Notes: generated from the sequence alone by a model not told the origin. Positions 37,157 through 47,812 are shown, numbered from the stretch's first letter. The stretch is 64,000 nt of DNA from Clostridium swellfunianum (GCF_023656515.1 NZ_JAMOFV010000006.1:3084036-3148035); one strand, 5' to 3'. Made by a program: numbers and translations.

Positions 37157-39580
37157 TTGAATAAAAGAAAGCTCTATATGATAGGCAACTCTCATATAGA
37201 TCCAGTATGGTTTTGGAGATATGAAGAGGGTCTTCAAGAAGTAAAAGCAACCTTTGCTTCTGCTCTTGATAGAATGAATGAGTACGAGGAATTTAAATTT
37301 ACCTCAAGCTCGGTTGCTTTTTATAAGTGGATTGAAAAAATACTGCCGAATATGTCTGAAAAAATAAAAAAAGCAGTTGATAGTGAAAAATGGGAGATAG
37401 TAGGGGGCTGGTTTGTAGAACCAGACTGCAACCTTCCTAGCGGAGAAGCATTTGTTAGACAAGGACTTTATTCTCAAAGATATCTAAAAGAGAAATTTGG
37501 AAGGATTGCTAAAGTTGGGTTTAATATAGATAGCTTCGGTCATAATTCTAATCTCCCTCAGCTGCTTAAGAAAAGTGGTATAGATAGTTATATCTTTATG
37601 AGACCAGGAGATAAGGAAATGGAGCCTGTGTTTAACTGGATTAGTAAGGATGGAAGCAGTGTTGTTACATGTAGGCTTCCAGGAGAATATACTACTTGGT
37701 TTAGGGAGCAAACAGTTAACAACATAGAACACACCTTAAACAATATGGGAAGTTTTCGTGAAATGGTATGTTTTTATGGAGTCGGTAACCATGGAGGAGG
37801 ACCAACGAAAGCTAATATTGAAAGCATTAGAGAACTTATGAAAGAATACGAGGAAGTTGAGCTTGAATTTTCTAATCTAAAAAGCTTTTTTAATAATATA
37901 AGAAAATATAAGCTTCAGGAGTTTGAGGGTGAGACAAGAAGAATTAATGTTGGCTGCTATTCCGTAGATTCTGAGATTAAATCTTTAAATAGAAAGTCGG
38001 AAACAGCAGCAGTAAGAGCTGAAAAAATAGCTGTTCTTCCAAAGCTAATTGGAGGAATATATGAAAGTTTAAATAAAGACTTTGAAAAAATATGGGAAAT
38101 CATTAATTTTAACCAGTTTCATGACACACTTGCTGGCACGGCTATTAAGGAAGCAAGAGACGAGGCGGTTATGCAGTTTGGAGCAGTAATCTCTAAAGCA
38201 AACTTTATAAGAACTGTTTCAATACAAAATTTCGTGAATGAAATAGACACTCGAGGAAAGGGGTTTCCTTTAATATTATTTAATACAAATGGATATGAGT
38301 TGAAAGATCAGTACGTGGAAGTAGAGTTAAATTGGTTTTGTAAGGCGCCATTAACAATTATAGATACAGCTGGAAGTGAAGTGGAATACCAAAGAATTAA
38401 AACTTCCTGTACTATGATAAACAGAAACATTGGGGGAAGAAGAAGGATAATCTTCAAGGCTGATATACCTCCTATGGGATTTAGTATATATAGATTAATT
38501 GAAGAAAATCCAAGATTGATTTCGAAAATCTCTGATGAAGTAGATAATTTTACTTTAGAAAATAAGTTTATAGCTTTAAGATTTAATAAAGACACTGGTC
38601 TTTTATGTAGTCTTATAGACAAAAAGAATCAGTATGAAGCTCTTACAAATCAAATAAGCCATAAAATTTATAAAGATACAAGAGATACATGGGGACATGG
38701 AGACAATAGTCAATTTCATTATCTCGGAGAAGATTTTAAACTTAGCGATATAAGAAAAATTGAAACAGGCGTTCATAGAAGTGTTATAAGAGCTATCTAT
38801 AACTATGGAACCTCTACACTAGAACAGCATTATATACTCTACAAAGATTGCGATTATGTCGCAGTTAAAAACCATTTAGTATGGAATGAAAAGCATAAGC
38901 TACTTAAGATGAGCCTGCCTTTAAATATAAGTAATTTGATGACACGAGCAGAAATTCCATACAGCTTTATTGATAGACAAGCTATAAACGGCAGTGAAGA
39001 ATTTATGCATACCTGGTTAAATGCTTATGATAAAGCTAGTGATTCAGGTACACTTATAATTAACGACTCTAAGTATGCCTATAGCATTAATGATAATAAT
39101 TGCGAGCTAACCCTAGTAAGAAGTGCTATTTACGCTCAAGGAACCTGCGAAGGCTGGTACAGTGAGAATGATACCTATAGATATACGGATCAGGGTGAAC
39201 AGGACTTTACACTTATATTTAAGCCTCACGGAAACAAAATAGAGAACTATGAAGCGGTTAGACTAAGCAATTTGATTAATGTGGATTTAGATTATATTGC
39301 AGATACAAATCACTTAGGCAGGCTTAAAGAGCAGAAGGTTGGTTTTATACTCATAGATAAGGATAATATTATGCTGTCTGCAGTAAAACAAGCTGAAGAT
39401 GATGAGGACATAGTTGTAAGACTGTATGAAACTGATGGTATAGCCACAACTACAGAAATTGCTATAGCCTGTTGCAAGAAGAAGCTAATACTAGAATTTA
39501 AGCCTTGTGAAATAAAAACTATAAAAGCATCAAAAAATGAATATAAAGAACTAAACTTACTGGAGTTTGGAGGAGACTAA
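37157..39580 (+). CDS. GH38 alpha-mannosidase, short form (copy 1 of the tandem set)
   Basis: The protein has 807 residues with no signal peptide, so it is cytoplasmic. GH38 zinc ligands are visible: His13/Asp15 in NSHIDPVWFWR, the nucleophile Asp125 in FNIDSFGHN, and the late His in NQFHDTLAGTA, followed by a C-terminal beta-sandwich domain. It hydrolyses terminal alpha-mannosides. The start is TTG 37157, 9 bases after GGAGG. It follows the importer directly and abuts the next GH38 gene. Compared with its paralogues it has the less common 'WFWRYEEG' at the active-site entry. Linkage specificity is unknown. Confidence 0.93.
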   Translation: MNKRKLYMIGNSHIDPVWFWRYEEGLQEVKATFASALDRMNEYEEFKFTSSSVAFYKWIEKILPNMSEKIKKAVDSEKWEIVGGWFVEPDCNLPSGEAFVRQGLYSQRYLKEKFGRIAKVGFNIDSFGHNSNLPQLLKKSGIDSYIFMRPGDKEMEPVFNWISKDGSSVVTCRLPGEYTTWFREQTVNNIEHTLNNMGSFREMVCFYGVGNHGGGPTKANIESIRELMKEYEEVELEFSNLKSFFNNIRKYKLQEFEGETRRINVGCYSVDSEIKSLNRKSETAAVRAEKIAVLPKLIGGIYESLNKDFEKIWEIINFNQFHDTLAGTAIKEARDEAVMQFGAVISKANFIRTVSIQNFVNEIDTRGKGFPLILFNTNGYELKDQYVEVELNWFCKAPLTIIDTAGSEVEYQRIKTSCTMINRNIGGRRRIIFKADIPPMGFSIYRLIEENPRLISKISDEVDNFTLENKFIALRFNKDTGLLCSLIDKKNQYEALTNQISHKIYKDTRDTWGHGDNSQFHYLGEDFKLSDIRKIETGVHRSVIRAIYNYGTSTLEQHYILYKDCDYVAVKNHLVWNEKHKLLKMSLPLNISNLMTRAEIPYSFIDRQAINGSEEFMHTWLNAYDKASDSGTLIINDSKYAYSINDNNCELTLVRSAIYAQGTCEGWYSENDTYRYTDQGEQDFTLIFKPHGNKIENYEAVRLSNLINVDLDYIADTNHLGRLKEQKVGFILIDKDNIMLSAVKQAEDDEDIVVRLYETDGIATTTEIAIACCKKKLILEFKPCEIKTIKASKNEYKELNLLEFGGD

Positions 39581-41986
39581 GTGGATAATAAAAAAATTTA
39601 CATGATAGGCAATTCTCATATAGACCCCGTTTGGCTTTGGAGATCCGGAGAAGGCTTTCAGGAGGTTAAGTCTACCTTTGCTTCAGCACTTGATAGAATG
39701 AATGAGTTTCCTGAGTTTGTATTTAATGCAAGCTCAGTAATTTTTTATAAGTGGATTGAAGAAAACCTGCCTGAGATGTTTGAAGAGATAGTTAAAAGAG
39801 TTAAGGAAGGTAGATGGAATATAGTTGGAGGCTGGTGGATTGAACCAGATTGCAATATCCCTTCTGGAGAGTCTTTTGTACGTCAAGGTTTATATTCCCA
39901 AAGATATTTAAAAGAAAAGTTTGGACAGATAGCTTCCGTTGGCTACAACGTAGACAGCTTTGGACATAACGGGATGCTTCCTCAAATACTTAAGAAAAGT
40001 GGCTTAAGCTCTTATGCAGTAATGAGACCGCACAGCGCATGCTTAGAACTTCCTTCACCTCTATTTAAATGGAGGGCTAAGGATGGAAGCGAAGTTACAG
40101 GCTGCAGGCTTGAAGGAGAATATACAGCTTGGACAAAAGTTGGTGTGGAGAAAAATCTTGAATCTACCTTAAAATCAATGGAGGAAAAGAATCTAGATAA
40201 AATGGTTTGCTTCTATGGTGTAGGAAATCATGGTGGAGGACCTACTATAGATAACATTAAGTCCATTAGAGAAATCGATGATGAAAGACCTGATTTAGAT
40301 ATCAAATGCAGCTCATTAGAAGAGTTTTTTAAAGACTTGGAAGGCAAAGAAATGCCTGTGTATGATAAAGAACTTCAAAGAATCTTTCCAGGATGCTTCT
40401 CTGTGGACTCTGAAATAAAAAAATTTAATAGGGCAAGCGAAAACCTTGCACTAAAGAGCGAACGTTTAGCTGCTTTGGGTGCTTTAATTGGAAAGAGAAA
40501 ATATCCTGCTGAAGCTATAGAAAGCATGTGGGAACTTATACTTTTCAATCAATTCCACGATATACTTGCAGGAACATCAAGAGAGGAAGGAAGAAATGAT
40601 GCAATAGAAGAGTTTAAGGGTGCGTTAACTCTAGGCAGAAGAATACTAAATAACAGTGTTCAGGCTATAGCAAACAGCATCGACACAAGAGGCGAAGGCT
40701 TCCCATTAATACTGTTTAATCCAAACTCCTACGATATTGAAGAAGTTGTAACAACAGATGTATATTGGCAGGTAAGAAAGCCTTTAAGACTTAAGAGTCC
40801 GGATGGAGAAGAGGTATTATATCAGGAAACTAAGCACGAACTAATAGCTAAGGACAGCAGAAGAAGAATAGTGTTTAAGGCTAAGGTTCCGGCAATGGGC
40901 TATGCTGTGTACAGAATGCTTCAAGAGAAGGTCACTGTAGAAGGAAGCATGATGAAAATTGAAAACTATGTGCTGGAAAACAACCTTATAAAAGCAACCT
41001 TTGATGAAACTACAGGAAAGATAAAGAGCATTATAGATAAATCCACGGGCTATGAGGCTTTAAAGGGAGACGTAGCCTTCAAGGTTTACAAGGATGAAAG
41101 AGACACCTGGGGCGCAGAAGGAAAAGCAGAGGAACTTTTAGGTGAATTCAAACTTGTTCAGATAAAGGTTGAAGAAGAGGGAGAAAACAGAAGCATACTA
41201 AGAGTTATGTTTGAGCATGGAAAATCCACGCTGCTTCAATACTACTATCTTTACAAGGATGCGGACTATATAGAGGTTAAAAATAGATTGTTCAACCTGG
41301 AGAAAAACAGATTGATAAACTTGTCAATCCCAGTAAATGTTGAAAGACCAGTATTTAGGGGAGAGATACCTTACGGCTTTGAAGATAGAGCTTTCTATAA
41401 TGGGGAAGAATATTTTGCTCACAGCTATGCAAGAATTTTTGAAGAAAGTACTGGTCAGGGAATTATAGTTGCCAACGATTCAAAATATGGCTATAGAATG
41501 TTTGGAAACAACTACGAATTGATCCTTTCCAGAAGCTCAGTATTTGCAAGAGGTAGTGGCGATGTAATCAATGAGGATAAGGAAAACAGATATACTGACC
41601 AAGGCGAACTTGAATTTAACTATATAATAAAAGCGCATGGCAAGGCTGTGAATAACTTTGATGCAATAAAGCTGGCAAGCAAGATAAACTTAAGCTATGA
41701 GTATTTGGCAGATAATCTTCACAGAGGAGATATATCCTTAAGAAGCAAGGGTTTTATAAGTGTGAGTAAAGAAAATATTATTGTTAATGTAGTTAAAAGG
41801 TCTGAGGATGATGAAAGCTTTATAGTAAGGCTTTATGAAACAGAAGGATTAAATACAGAATGCTTACTAAGTTTTTTAGGTAAACAGTGTGAGCTATCCT
41901 TTGGACCTTGTGAAATAAAAACTATAAAAATCAATATTGGGACAAACAATATAAGAATAAAAGAAGTTAACTTGTTAGAACTATAA
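39581..41986 (+). CDS. GH38 alpha-mannosidase, short form (copy 2)
   Basis: The protein has 801 residues, collinear with copy 1: zinc ligands His13/Asp15 in NSHIDPVWLWR, nucleophile Asp125 in YNVDSFGHNGMLPQ, and LFNQFHDILAGTS. There is no signal peptide. It starts with GTG immediately after the copy 1 stop, with GGAGGAGA just before, so the two are translationally linked. The pair arose by tandem duplication and has clearly diverged, suggesting different linkages (for example alpha-1,2, 1,3 or 1,6). That specificity split is inferred, not visible. Confidence 0.93.
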   Translation: MDNKKIYMIGNSHIDPVWLWRSGEGFQEVKSTFASALDRMNEFPEFVFNASSVIFYKWIEENLPEMFEEIVKRVKEGRWNIVGGWWIEPDCNIPSGESFVRQGLYSQRYLKEKFGQIASVGYNVDSFGHNGMLPQILKKSGLSSYAVMRPHSACLELPSPLFKWRAKDGSEVTGCRLEGEYTAWTKVGVEKNLESTLKSMEEKNLDKMVCFYGVGNHGGGPTIDNIKSIREIDDERPDLDIKCSSLEEFFKDLEGKEMPVYDKELQRIFPGCFSVDSEIKKFNRASENLALKSERLAALGALIGKRKYPAEAIESMWELILFNQFHDILAGTSREEGRNDAIEEFKGALTLGRRILNNSVQAIANSIDTRGEGFPLILFNPNSYDIEEVVTTDVYWQVRKPLRLKSPDGEEVLYQETKHELIAKDSRRRIVFKAKVPAMGYAVYRMLQEKVTVEGSMMKIENYVLENNLIKATFDETTGKIKSIIDKSTGYEALKGDVAFKVYKDERDTWGAEGKAEELLGEFKLVQIKVEEEGENRSILRVMFEHGKSTLLQYYYLYKDADYIEVKNRLFNLEKNRLINLSIPVNVERPVFRGEIPYGFEDRAFYNGEEYFAHSYARIFEESTGQGIIVANDSKYGYRMFGNNYELILSRSSVFARGSGDVINEDKENRYTDQGELEFNYIIKAHGKAVNNFDAIKLASKINLSYEYLADNLHRGDISLRSKGFISVSKENIIVNVVKRSEDDESFIVRLYETEGLNTECLLSFLGKQCELSFGPCEIKTIKINIGTNNIRIKEVNLLEL

Positions 41987-41994
41987 AAACTTTA

Positions 41995-42053
41995 AGAGGC
42001 TTAAGAATTAATAATTCTTAAGTGCAAAAAAGGAATACAAGAGGTGAAGACGA
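41995..42053 (+). promoter_or_regulatory. Hairpin-linker-SD leader element upstream of GH38 copy 3
   Basis: The sequence AGAGG is followed by a 23-nt hairpin (42000-42022, perfect 10-bp arms, loop AAT), then a 22-nt linker (42023-42044) containing GGAATACA and ending in AAGAGG before the ATG at 42054. It closely matches the copies at 59845-59889 and 13166-13209. Confidence 0.65.
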
Positions 42054-44471
42054 ATGAAAGATAAAACACTTTATATGATAGGAAATGCTCACTTGGACCC
42101 AGTTTGGCTGTGGCAGTGGCAGGAAGGTTTTCAAGAGGTTAAGGCAACCTTTAGATCAGCTTTAGACAGAATGAAGGAATATCCAGACTTTGTTTTCAAT
42201 AACAGCTCTGCAGCCTGCTACGAGTGGATAGAAAACAACGAACCAGAAATGTTTGAAGAAATAAAGGAAAGAATCAAGGAAGGCAGATGGGTATTAGTTG
42301 GAGGATGGTGGATACAGCCAGACTGCAATATACCTTCAGGAGAATCCTTTGCTCGACAGGCTTTATATGGTCAGCACTACTTCAAAGAAAAATTTGGAGT
42401 TACCGCAAAGGTTGGCTATAACGTAGACAGCTTCGGACACAATGGAATGCTTCCTCAAATTCTAAGCAAAAGTGGACTTAACAATTATGTATTCTTAAGA
42501 CCAGGCCCACATGAAAAAGGACTTCCCAATGGATTGTTTCTATGGGAATCAAATGATGGCACACAGGTAACTGCTTTTAGAATTCCATACGAATACTGCA
42601 GCTGGGGTAAACAGTTAAACAATCATGTACTAAGGTGTGCAGCAGAAACTAAGGCACCAATTAATGAAATAGCTTGCTTCTTCGGAGTAGGAAATCATGG
42701 GGGAGGACCTACTAAGGAGAATATTGAAAGTATACACCAGTTAAATGAAAGAGAAGAGTATCCAAATCTTAAAATTAGTTCTTTAAATGATTTCTTTGAA
42801 GCTGTAAAAAAATATGAACTTCCAGTAGTTCATGGGGAGTTAGTTCACCATGCCAGCGGCTGCTATGCTGCTCACTCTGGAGTTAAGATGTGGAACAGAA
42901 AAGCTGAAAACAAGCTTTTAGCTGCGGAAAAATTTTCAGTAGTTTCAAGCGTTTTGGCTGGACAACCTTATGTTGAGGATTATAGAAAAGCCTGGAGAAA
43001 CGTCCTCTTTAATCAATTCCATGACATATTGGCAGGTACAAGCATTGAACCAGCTTATGATGATGCTAGGGATATGTATGGTGAAGCAATGAGCATAGCA
43101 GGAAGAGGACTTAACTATGCAGTGCAAGCTATTTCCTGGGACATAAATATAGAGCAGATTGAAGGTATGAAACCAATAGTTGTGTTCAACCCACACAGCT
43201 TTGAAAGCAAGGTTAACGTTGAGCTTGAATCCAGCACCGTTAAGGAAGGCTTTATACTTGTAGACGAAGAAGGCAGGGAAATACCGCTTCAAATGGTTCA
43301 CTCTGCTGCAACCGCTGGTGGAAGATGCAAGATAAGTTTTATAGCTGAACTTCCTGCACTAGGCTACAGAGTTTACAAGATTTTAAAAAAGGCATCGATT
43401 TTAAATGCAGAGACTGTAGAATGCAGCGATACAGTTATGGAAAACAAAAATTACAGACTTGAATTTGATGGGGAAACTGGTTTTATAAAGGGCCTTCTAA
43501 AGAAGGATACAGATTCTCAGTTGTTCTCAGCACCAGCTGCAAGACCTATAGTTGTAGAAGACAATAGCGATACTTGGTCACACAATGTTAGAAGATATGA
43601 CAAGGTTGTAGGCGAGTTCAAGTTAAAGAGCATTAAGAGACTTGAATACGGACCAGTTAAATCAACCATTAGAGTAGTTAGTGAATACGGTTCTTCAAAA
43701 ATAGTTCAGGATTTTACAATGTATAATGAATTAAATCAAATAGATGTAAATGTACTTGTAGATTGGCATGAAAAGTTTAAGGTGCTTAAGCTTAAGTTTC
43801 CAACAAATATTATTTTCAGAAAGGGTACTTTTGAAATACCTTACGGCCACATCGAAAGGGAATTAGATGGTGAAGAGTATCCAATGCAAAATTGGATGGA
43901 TATAACTGGTTCAGTACCAGATAGGAGCGATATAGTTGGAGTATCCATATTAAATGATGGAAAGTACAGCTACGATGTATTAAATAGAGAAATAAACCTA
44001 ACTGTGCTTAGAAGCCCTATATATGCTCACCATGATCCATTAGTACCAGACCCAGATGGAGAATATTCCTTCATAGATCAAGGAATTCAACAGTTTAACT
44101 ATACAATCTATCCTCATAATGGAAGCTGGGAAGAAGCTGAGACAGTAAACAGAGCTCTTGAGCTTAACCAAAAGCCTGTTGTAATAATTGAAACCTATCA
44201 TAAGGGCAGCCTTCCACAAAAGGATTGCTTTATGAGCATAGACAAGAATAACATAGTTCTCAGCGCAATGAAAAAAGCAGAAGACAATGATGATATTATT
44301 ATAAGATTATATGAAACAACCAGAAAGGAAACTGAAGTTGCTATTAAGCTTCCAAAGCTTGAAAGGACAATAAATTCTATATTCAAGCCTTGCGAAATAA
44401 AAACTTATAGAATACCTATGGATCCTGAAAAGCCAGTGGTTGAAACTAATCTTTTAGAATGGATTGAGTAA
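42054..44471 (+). CDS. GH38 alpha-mannosidase, short form (copy 3)
   Basis: The protein has 805 residues, with His13/Asp15 in NAHLDPVWLWQW, nucleophile Asp125 in YNVDSFGHNGMLPQ, and zinc His in LFNQFHDILAGTS. It is cytoplasmic. It differs from copies 1 and 2 at many sites (NAHLD for NSHID), suggesting an older split and its own specificity. Its leader contains the 23-nt hairpin element. A terminator-like hairpin follows the stop. Confidence 0.93.
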   Translation: MKDKTLYMIGNAHLDPVWLWQWQEGFQEVKATFRSALDRMKEYPDFVFNNSSAACYEWIENNEPEMFEEIKERIKEGRWVLVGGWWIQPDCNIPSGESFARQALYGQHYFKEKFGVTAKVGYNVDSFGHNGMLPQILSKSGLNNYVFLRPGPHEKGLPNGLFLWESNDGTQVTAFRIPYEYCSWGKQLNNHVLRCAAETKAPINEIACFFGVGNHGGGPTKENIESIHQLNEREEYPNLKISSLNDFFEAVKKYELPVVHGELVHHASGCYAAHSGVKMWNRKAENKLLAAEKFSVVSSVLAGQPYVEDYRKAWRNVLFNQFHDILAGTSIEPAYDDARDMYGEAMSIAGRGLNYAVQAISWDINIEQIEGMKPIVVFNPHSFESKVNVELESSTVKEGFILVDEEGREIPLQMVHSAATAGGRCKISFIAELPALGYRVYKILKKASILNAETVECSDTVMENKNYRLEFDGETGFIKGLLKKDTDSQLFSAPAARPIVVEDNSDTWSHNVRRYDKVVGEFKLKSIKRLEYGPVKSTIRVVSEYGSSKIVQDFTMYNELNQIDVNVLVDWHEKFKVLKLKFPTNIIFRKGTFEIPYGHIERELDGEEYPMQNWMDITGSVPDRSDIVGVSILNDGKYSYDVLNREINLTVLRSPIYAHHDPLVPDPDGEYSFIDQGIQQFNYTIYPHNGSWEEAETVNRALELNQKPVVIIETYHKGSLPQKDCFMSIDKNNIVLSAMKKAEDNDDIIIRLYETTRKETEVAIKLPKLERTINSIFKPCEIKTYRIPMDPEKPVVETNLLEWIE

Positions 44472-44473
44472 TA

Positions 44474-44512
44474 ATGCTAAGCCTCTGTGTTTAACAACAT
44501 AGGGGCTTGTTT
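44474..44512 (+). terminator. Terminator-like hairpin after GH38 copy 3
   Basis: AAGCCTCTGTG can pair with CATAGGGGCTT around a short AT-rich loop and is followed by GTTTATT. It probably gives partial termination before the metallo-hydrolase and GH2 genes. Confidence 0.6.
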
Positions 44513-44551
44513 ATTAACTAAAATAATTAAGATTAATCAGGAGTGGATAAC

Positions 44552-45271
44552 ATGAAGCTTTTAAGTAATTTTTATCAGGTTTCAGGCGAAGTGCTTACTC
44601 ATAGATTTGATGCAACAGCCTATTTAGTAAACTGTGGAGAGTTTTCAGTACTTATAGACTGCGGAACGGCAGAAGGCTATGAAAAACTTATAGAAAATAT
44701 AAAAAAGTGCGGAGTTGAGCCTGAAAATATTAAATACATTTTTGGAACCCATGGACACTATGACCACGTTGGAGCAGCTTATCTTTTCAAAGAAAAGTAC
44801 GGTACTGAAGTATTTCTGCATGAAAAGGATGTTGAGAGAGTTGAAAGCGGAGATGGAATGAAAACAACAGCTGAGCTTTTGTATGGAAAAAGCTTTACAG
44901 CTTTTAAGGTTGATAGAATTTTAAAGGGAGGTGAAAACTTCAGTTTTGGATATATAAATATTGAAGTAATACACACTCCAGGCCACACTCCAGGCGGTGT
45001 ATGCTATGTTTTAGAAACCACAGGCTTAAAGGTGCTTATTGCTGGAGATACCTTGTACGGAGGTTTCAGCGCTAAAATTGACTCAAATGAAGAGGATTGG
45101 AAAAAGTCACTGGATAAACTTTGCGACAGGCAGTTTGATTTGATGGTGATTGGTCACTCAAATCCAACTTTATTAGGGGACGCACAAGACAGGCTTAATG
45201 ATGCAAGAAACAGCTTTGCACATTATTATAATCCATGGTTTAAGACCTTTAAGGATAAATATAAATATTAG
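44552..45271 (+). CDS. Metallo-beta-lactamase-fold hydrolase
   Basis: The protein has 239 residues. The zinc motif is H-x-H-x-D-H (His67, His69, Asp71, His72 in THGHYDH), then HTPGHTPGG and IAGDTLY, and a final His in VIGHSNPT. It has the glyoxalase II/beta-lactamase fold, but members act on many esters, lactones or thioesters. In this locus a lactonase or deacylase for a sugar derivative is possible but unproven. ATG 44552 follows AGGAG with 8-base spacing; a GTG at 44543 is too near. It lies between GH38 and GH2 genes in one direction. Confidence 0.85.
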   Translation: MKLLSNFYQVSGEVLTHRFDATAYLVNCGEFSVLIDCGTAEGYEKLIENIKKCGVEPENIKYIFGTHGHYDHVGAAYLFKEKYGTEVFLHEKDVERVESGDGMKTTAELLYGKSFTAFKVDRILKGGENFSFGYINIEVIHTPGHTPGGVCYVLETTGLKVLIAGDTLYGGFSAKIDSNEEDWKKSLDKLCDRQFDLMVIGHSNPTLLGDAQDRLNDARNSFAHYYNPWFKTFKDKYKY

Positions 45272-45295
45272 TTTATATTATAGGTGGTGGGACAA

Positions 45296-47734
45296 ATGAA
45301 TAAAATAAATTTAAACGATAGAGACTGGAAATTGGCATGGTACAACGGAGAAGAATGGTTTATAAGAAACGACTATAGAAATGAAAGATTGTTGGGCTTT
45401 ATACCAGCACAGGTGCCTGGAGTTGTGCAGGAGGATCTTTTAGAGCAGGGCTTTATTGAAGATTTATATTATGACATGAACTCCATGAAGACTGAGTGGG
45501 TGCCTCAAAGAAACTGGCTTTATAAAAAGTTTTTAGACATAGATGCTTCTCTTAAGGGAAAAAGGCTTAGACTTCATTATGAAGGCGTGGATTATTCCGC
45601 AAAGTTTTATATAAACGGCATTTTACTAGGACAGCATGAAGGAATGTTTGAGCCTGTCGAGTTTGATATTACAGAACATGTAAAGTATGGAGAAAGAAAT
45701 ATCATATCAGTTGCTATTGACGAAGCTCCACAGGAGCAATGCCAGATAGGTTACACAAGCAAGGTAAAGACAACAAAGGCAAGAGTAAACTACTGGTGGG
45801 ACTTTGCACAAAGGATTATTCCTCTTGGCATTTGGGATGAGGCTTATATTATAGTTGACGATGGAGTGAGTATTGATAATGCGAGGATCCTCACAGAACT
45901 AAATGAAAGCTTTAAGGAAGGTAAAATCTATACAGAGCTTGAGATTGGTTCTATAAGAGTTACAGAAATAAAGGCTGAAATAAAAATAAAAATTAATGAT
46001 GATGTAGTTGCTGAAAAAGCCTTGCCTGTATGTTTAAAGAAGGGCTTTAATACAGCAAATATTTATATAGATATATATGAACCAAAGTTGTGGTGGCCTA
46101 ATGGCTATGGAGAGCAGAGCTTATATAAACTTGAAGTGAGCCTAATAGAGGACAATAAGCAAATATACGGCCACAAGGAAGCGTTCGGCTTTAAAACCGT
46201 TAAAATGCTTGCTAATGAAGGCTTTGAAAAAGCGCCAAACTACAAGTTCAACGTAAATGGAAAAAGCATTTTCATAAAGGGCTGGAATTGGGTGCCTATA
46301 GATTTGCTTTACGGAAGAGACAAAACCGAAAGGTATGAACACCTTTTAAATCTTGCGAAAGAGGCTAATGTTAACTTAATAAGAGTATGGGGCGGAGGCC
46401 TTATAGAAAAGGATATATTCTATAAGCTTTGTGACAAATTTGGGATAATGATATGGCAGGAGTTCAATCACTCAAGCTCGGGTATTGAAAACAAACCAAA
46501 TGATGAAAAGTGGTATATCGATATGTTCCGTCAGTATGCAGTAGCAGCAGTAAGGAAAAGAAGGAATCATGCATCCCTTGCTTTATGGTGCGGAGGCAAC
46601 GAGCTCATCTCCGACAGCGGCATGCCTCTTGATAACGATATCCCAATGCTTGCAGAGTTTAAAAAGGTTGTTGAAGAGCACGGAAACAATCACTTGTATT
46701 TACCAACCTCACCATTTGGAAAGGTATTTGGTCTGAATTTAGATAATACTAGGAGAAAAGGCGAGCTTTACGATATTCACGGCCCTTGGGCATATCAAGG
46801 TGTAGAGCTTCAGTATAAACTTTACAATGAAAACAGCTGTGCACTTCAAAGCGAGTTCGGAGTTGAGGGAACAGTTGACTACGAAACTTTAAAGAAATTT
46901 ATGCCTGAAGATAAAATGTGGCCTCCAACTAGAGAAAACAGACACTGGAGCCATCACGGCGCTTGGTTTATTAATTACGACATGATGTGCAAAACATTTG
47001 GACAATTAGATGATATAAAAGAATATTGCAAGCTTAGTCATTACCTGCAGGCTGAAGCTTTAAGATACGCTGTCGAAGCCAACAGAAGAAGGACTCTCCA
47101 ATGTGGAGGAACCTTACCTTGGCAGTTTAACGAACCTTTCCCTAATGGGGTAGGTACTGCTAGTATTAATTACTATGGTATTCCTAAAATGTCCTATTAT
47201 TATGTGAAAAAAGCTTATGCACCAGTAAACGTGAGTTTAAAATATTCTTCACAGTCTTTTAAGGATAAGTTAGATTTTGAGGTATGGGTAAATAGCAGTA
47301 ACGATATAGTCCGGGAAAGTGAAAGTTATGTGAAAATATACAGCCTAAGGGGACAAAAGCTATATGATAAGAAATACAACGTCGGTTGTCTAGAAGCTGA
47401 AAAAGCAATTAGGTTGTCATCCGAGAGCATTACGACGGACGAGAAAATATTAATAATAAGGGTTAGCTCGACTTTATCTCAAGAATATAATGAGTATATA
47501 TTTGTTAAAGGTGAGGACCTTTCAACTTTAAGAAACCTTGAAGGTGCAACGTTACAATACGAAAAACATAAGGGAAAAATCAAGTTTTTTAATCCAGGTG
47601 AATATGCAGCCTTGTTTGTTTACGTTAATAAGGCAGTTGATGATAATTACTTCATAATTCTACCTAAGGAACAGAAAGAGATAATCCTTAAAGATGATAT
47701 AGATGATATAAGAGTAGAATACTTTAATAAGTAG
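45296..47734 (+). CDS. GH2 beta-mannosidase-like enzyme
   Basis: The protein has 812 residues with no signal peptide. It has the GH2 order: a jelly-roll sugar-binding domain (about 10-190, PAQVPGVVQEDLLEQG and VPQRNWLYKK), a beta-sandwich, and a TIM barrel (about 305-650) with acid/base Glu436 in WCGGNELI and nucleophile Glu520 in LQSEFGVEG. The N-terminal 'W-K-L/P-G-x-V-x-x-D-L' and WNWVPIDL are those of beta-mannosidases (ManB/CsxA branch). It would remove the beta-mannose at the core of N-glycans or mannans, complementing the GH38 enzymes. It ends the first long operon at a strong terminator. Confidence 0.9.
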   Translation: MNKINLNDRDWKLAWYNGEEWFIRNDYRNERLLGFIPAQVPGVVQEDLLEQGFIEDLYYDMNSMKTEWVPQRNWLYKKFLDIDASLKGKRLRLHYEGVDYSAKFYINGILLGQHEGMFEPVEFDITEHVKYGERNIISVAIDEAPQEQCQIGYTSKVKTTKARVNYWWDFAQRIIPLGIWDEAYIIVDDGVSIDNARILTELNESFKEGKIYTELEIGSIRVTEIKAEIKIKINDDVVAEKALPVCLKKGFNTANIYIDIYEPKLWWPNGYGEQSLYKLEVSLIEDNKQIYGHKEAFGFKTVKMLANEGFEKAPNYKFNVNGKSIFIKGWNWVPIDLLYGRDKTERYEHLLNLAKEANVNLIRVWGGGLIEKDIFYKLCDKFGIMIWQEFNHSSSGIENKPNDEKWYIDMFRQYAVAAVRKRRNHASLALWCGGNELISDSGMPLDNDIPMLAEFKKVVEEHGNNHLYLPTSPFGKVFGLNLDNTRRKGELYDIHGPWAYQGVELQYKLYNENSCALQSEFGVEGTVDYETLKKFMPEDKMWPPTRENRHWSHHGAWFINYDMMCKTFGQLDDIKEYCKLSHYLQAEALRYAVEANRRRTLQCGGTLPWQFNEPFPNGVGTASINYYGIPKMSYYYVKKAYAPVNVSLKYSSQSFKDKLDFEVWVNSSNDIVRESESYVKIYSLRGQKLYDKKYNVGCLEAEKAIRLSSESITTDEKILIIRVSSTLSQEYNEYIFVKGEDLSTLRNLEGATLQYEKHKGKIKFFNPGEYAALFVYVNKAVDDNYFIILPKEQKEIILKDDIDDIRVEYFNK

Positions 47735-47758
47735 AAATAAATATTTTGATGCCATCCC

Positions 47759-47812
47759 AAAAGTCTATTTGTGTAATAAAAACTACATAAATAGACTTTT
47801 TATTATATATAG
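47759..47812 (+). terminator. Strong terminator after the GH2 gene
   Basis: A 12-bp stem (47759-47770 with 47789-47800) is followed by a T-rich run. It ends the first mannosidase operon just before the second promoter block. Confidence 0.85.

Noticed and set aside
42945-43301. 118-codon antisense frame within GH38 copy 3
   Set aside because: It lies wholly inside a well supported gene, lacks a ribosome binding site and resembles no protein.
37157-44471. Possible recent, near-identical tandem duplication of GH38 genes
   Set aside because: The copies share motifs and collinearity but differ throughout at protein and DNA level, so they are old paralogues, not a recent duplication or assembly artefact.
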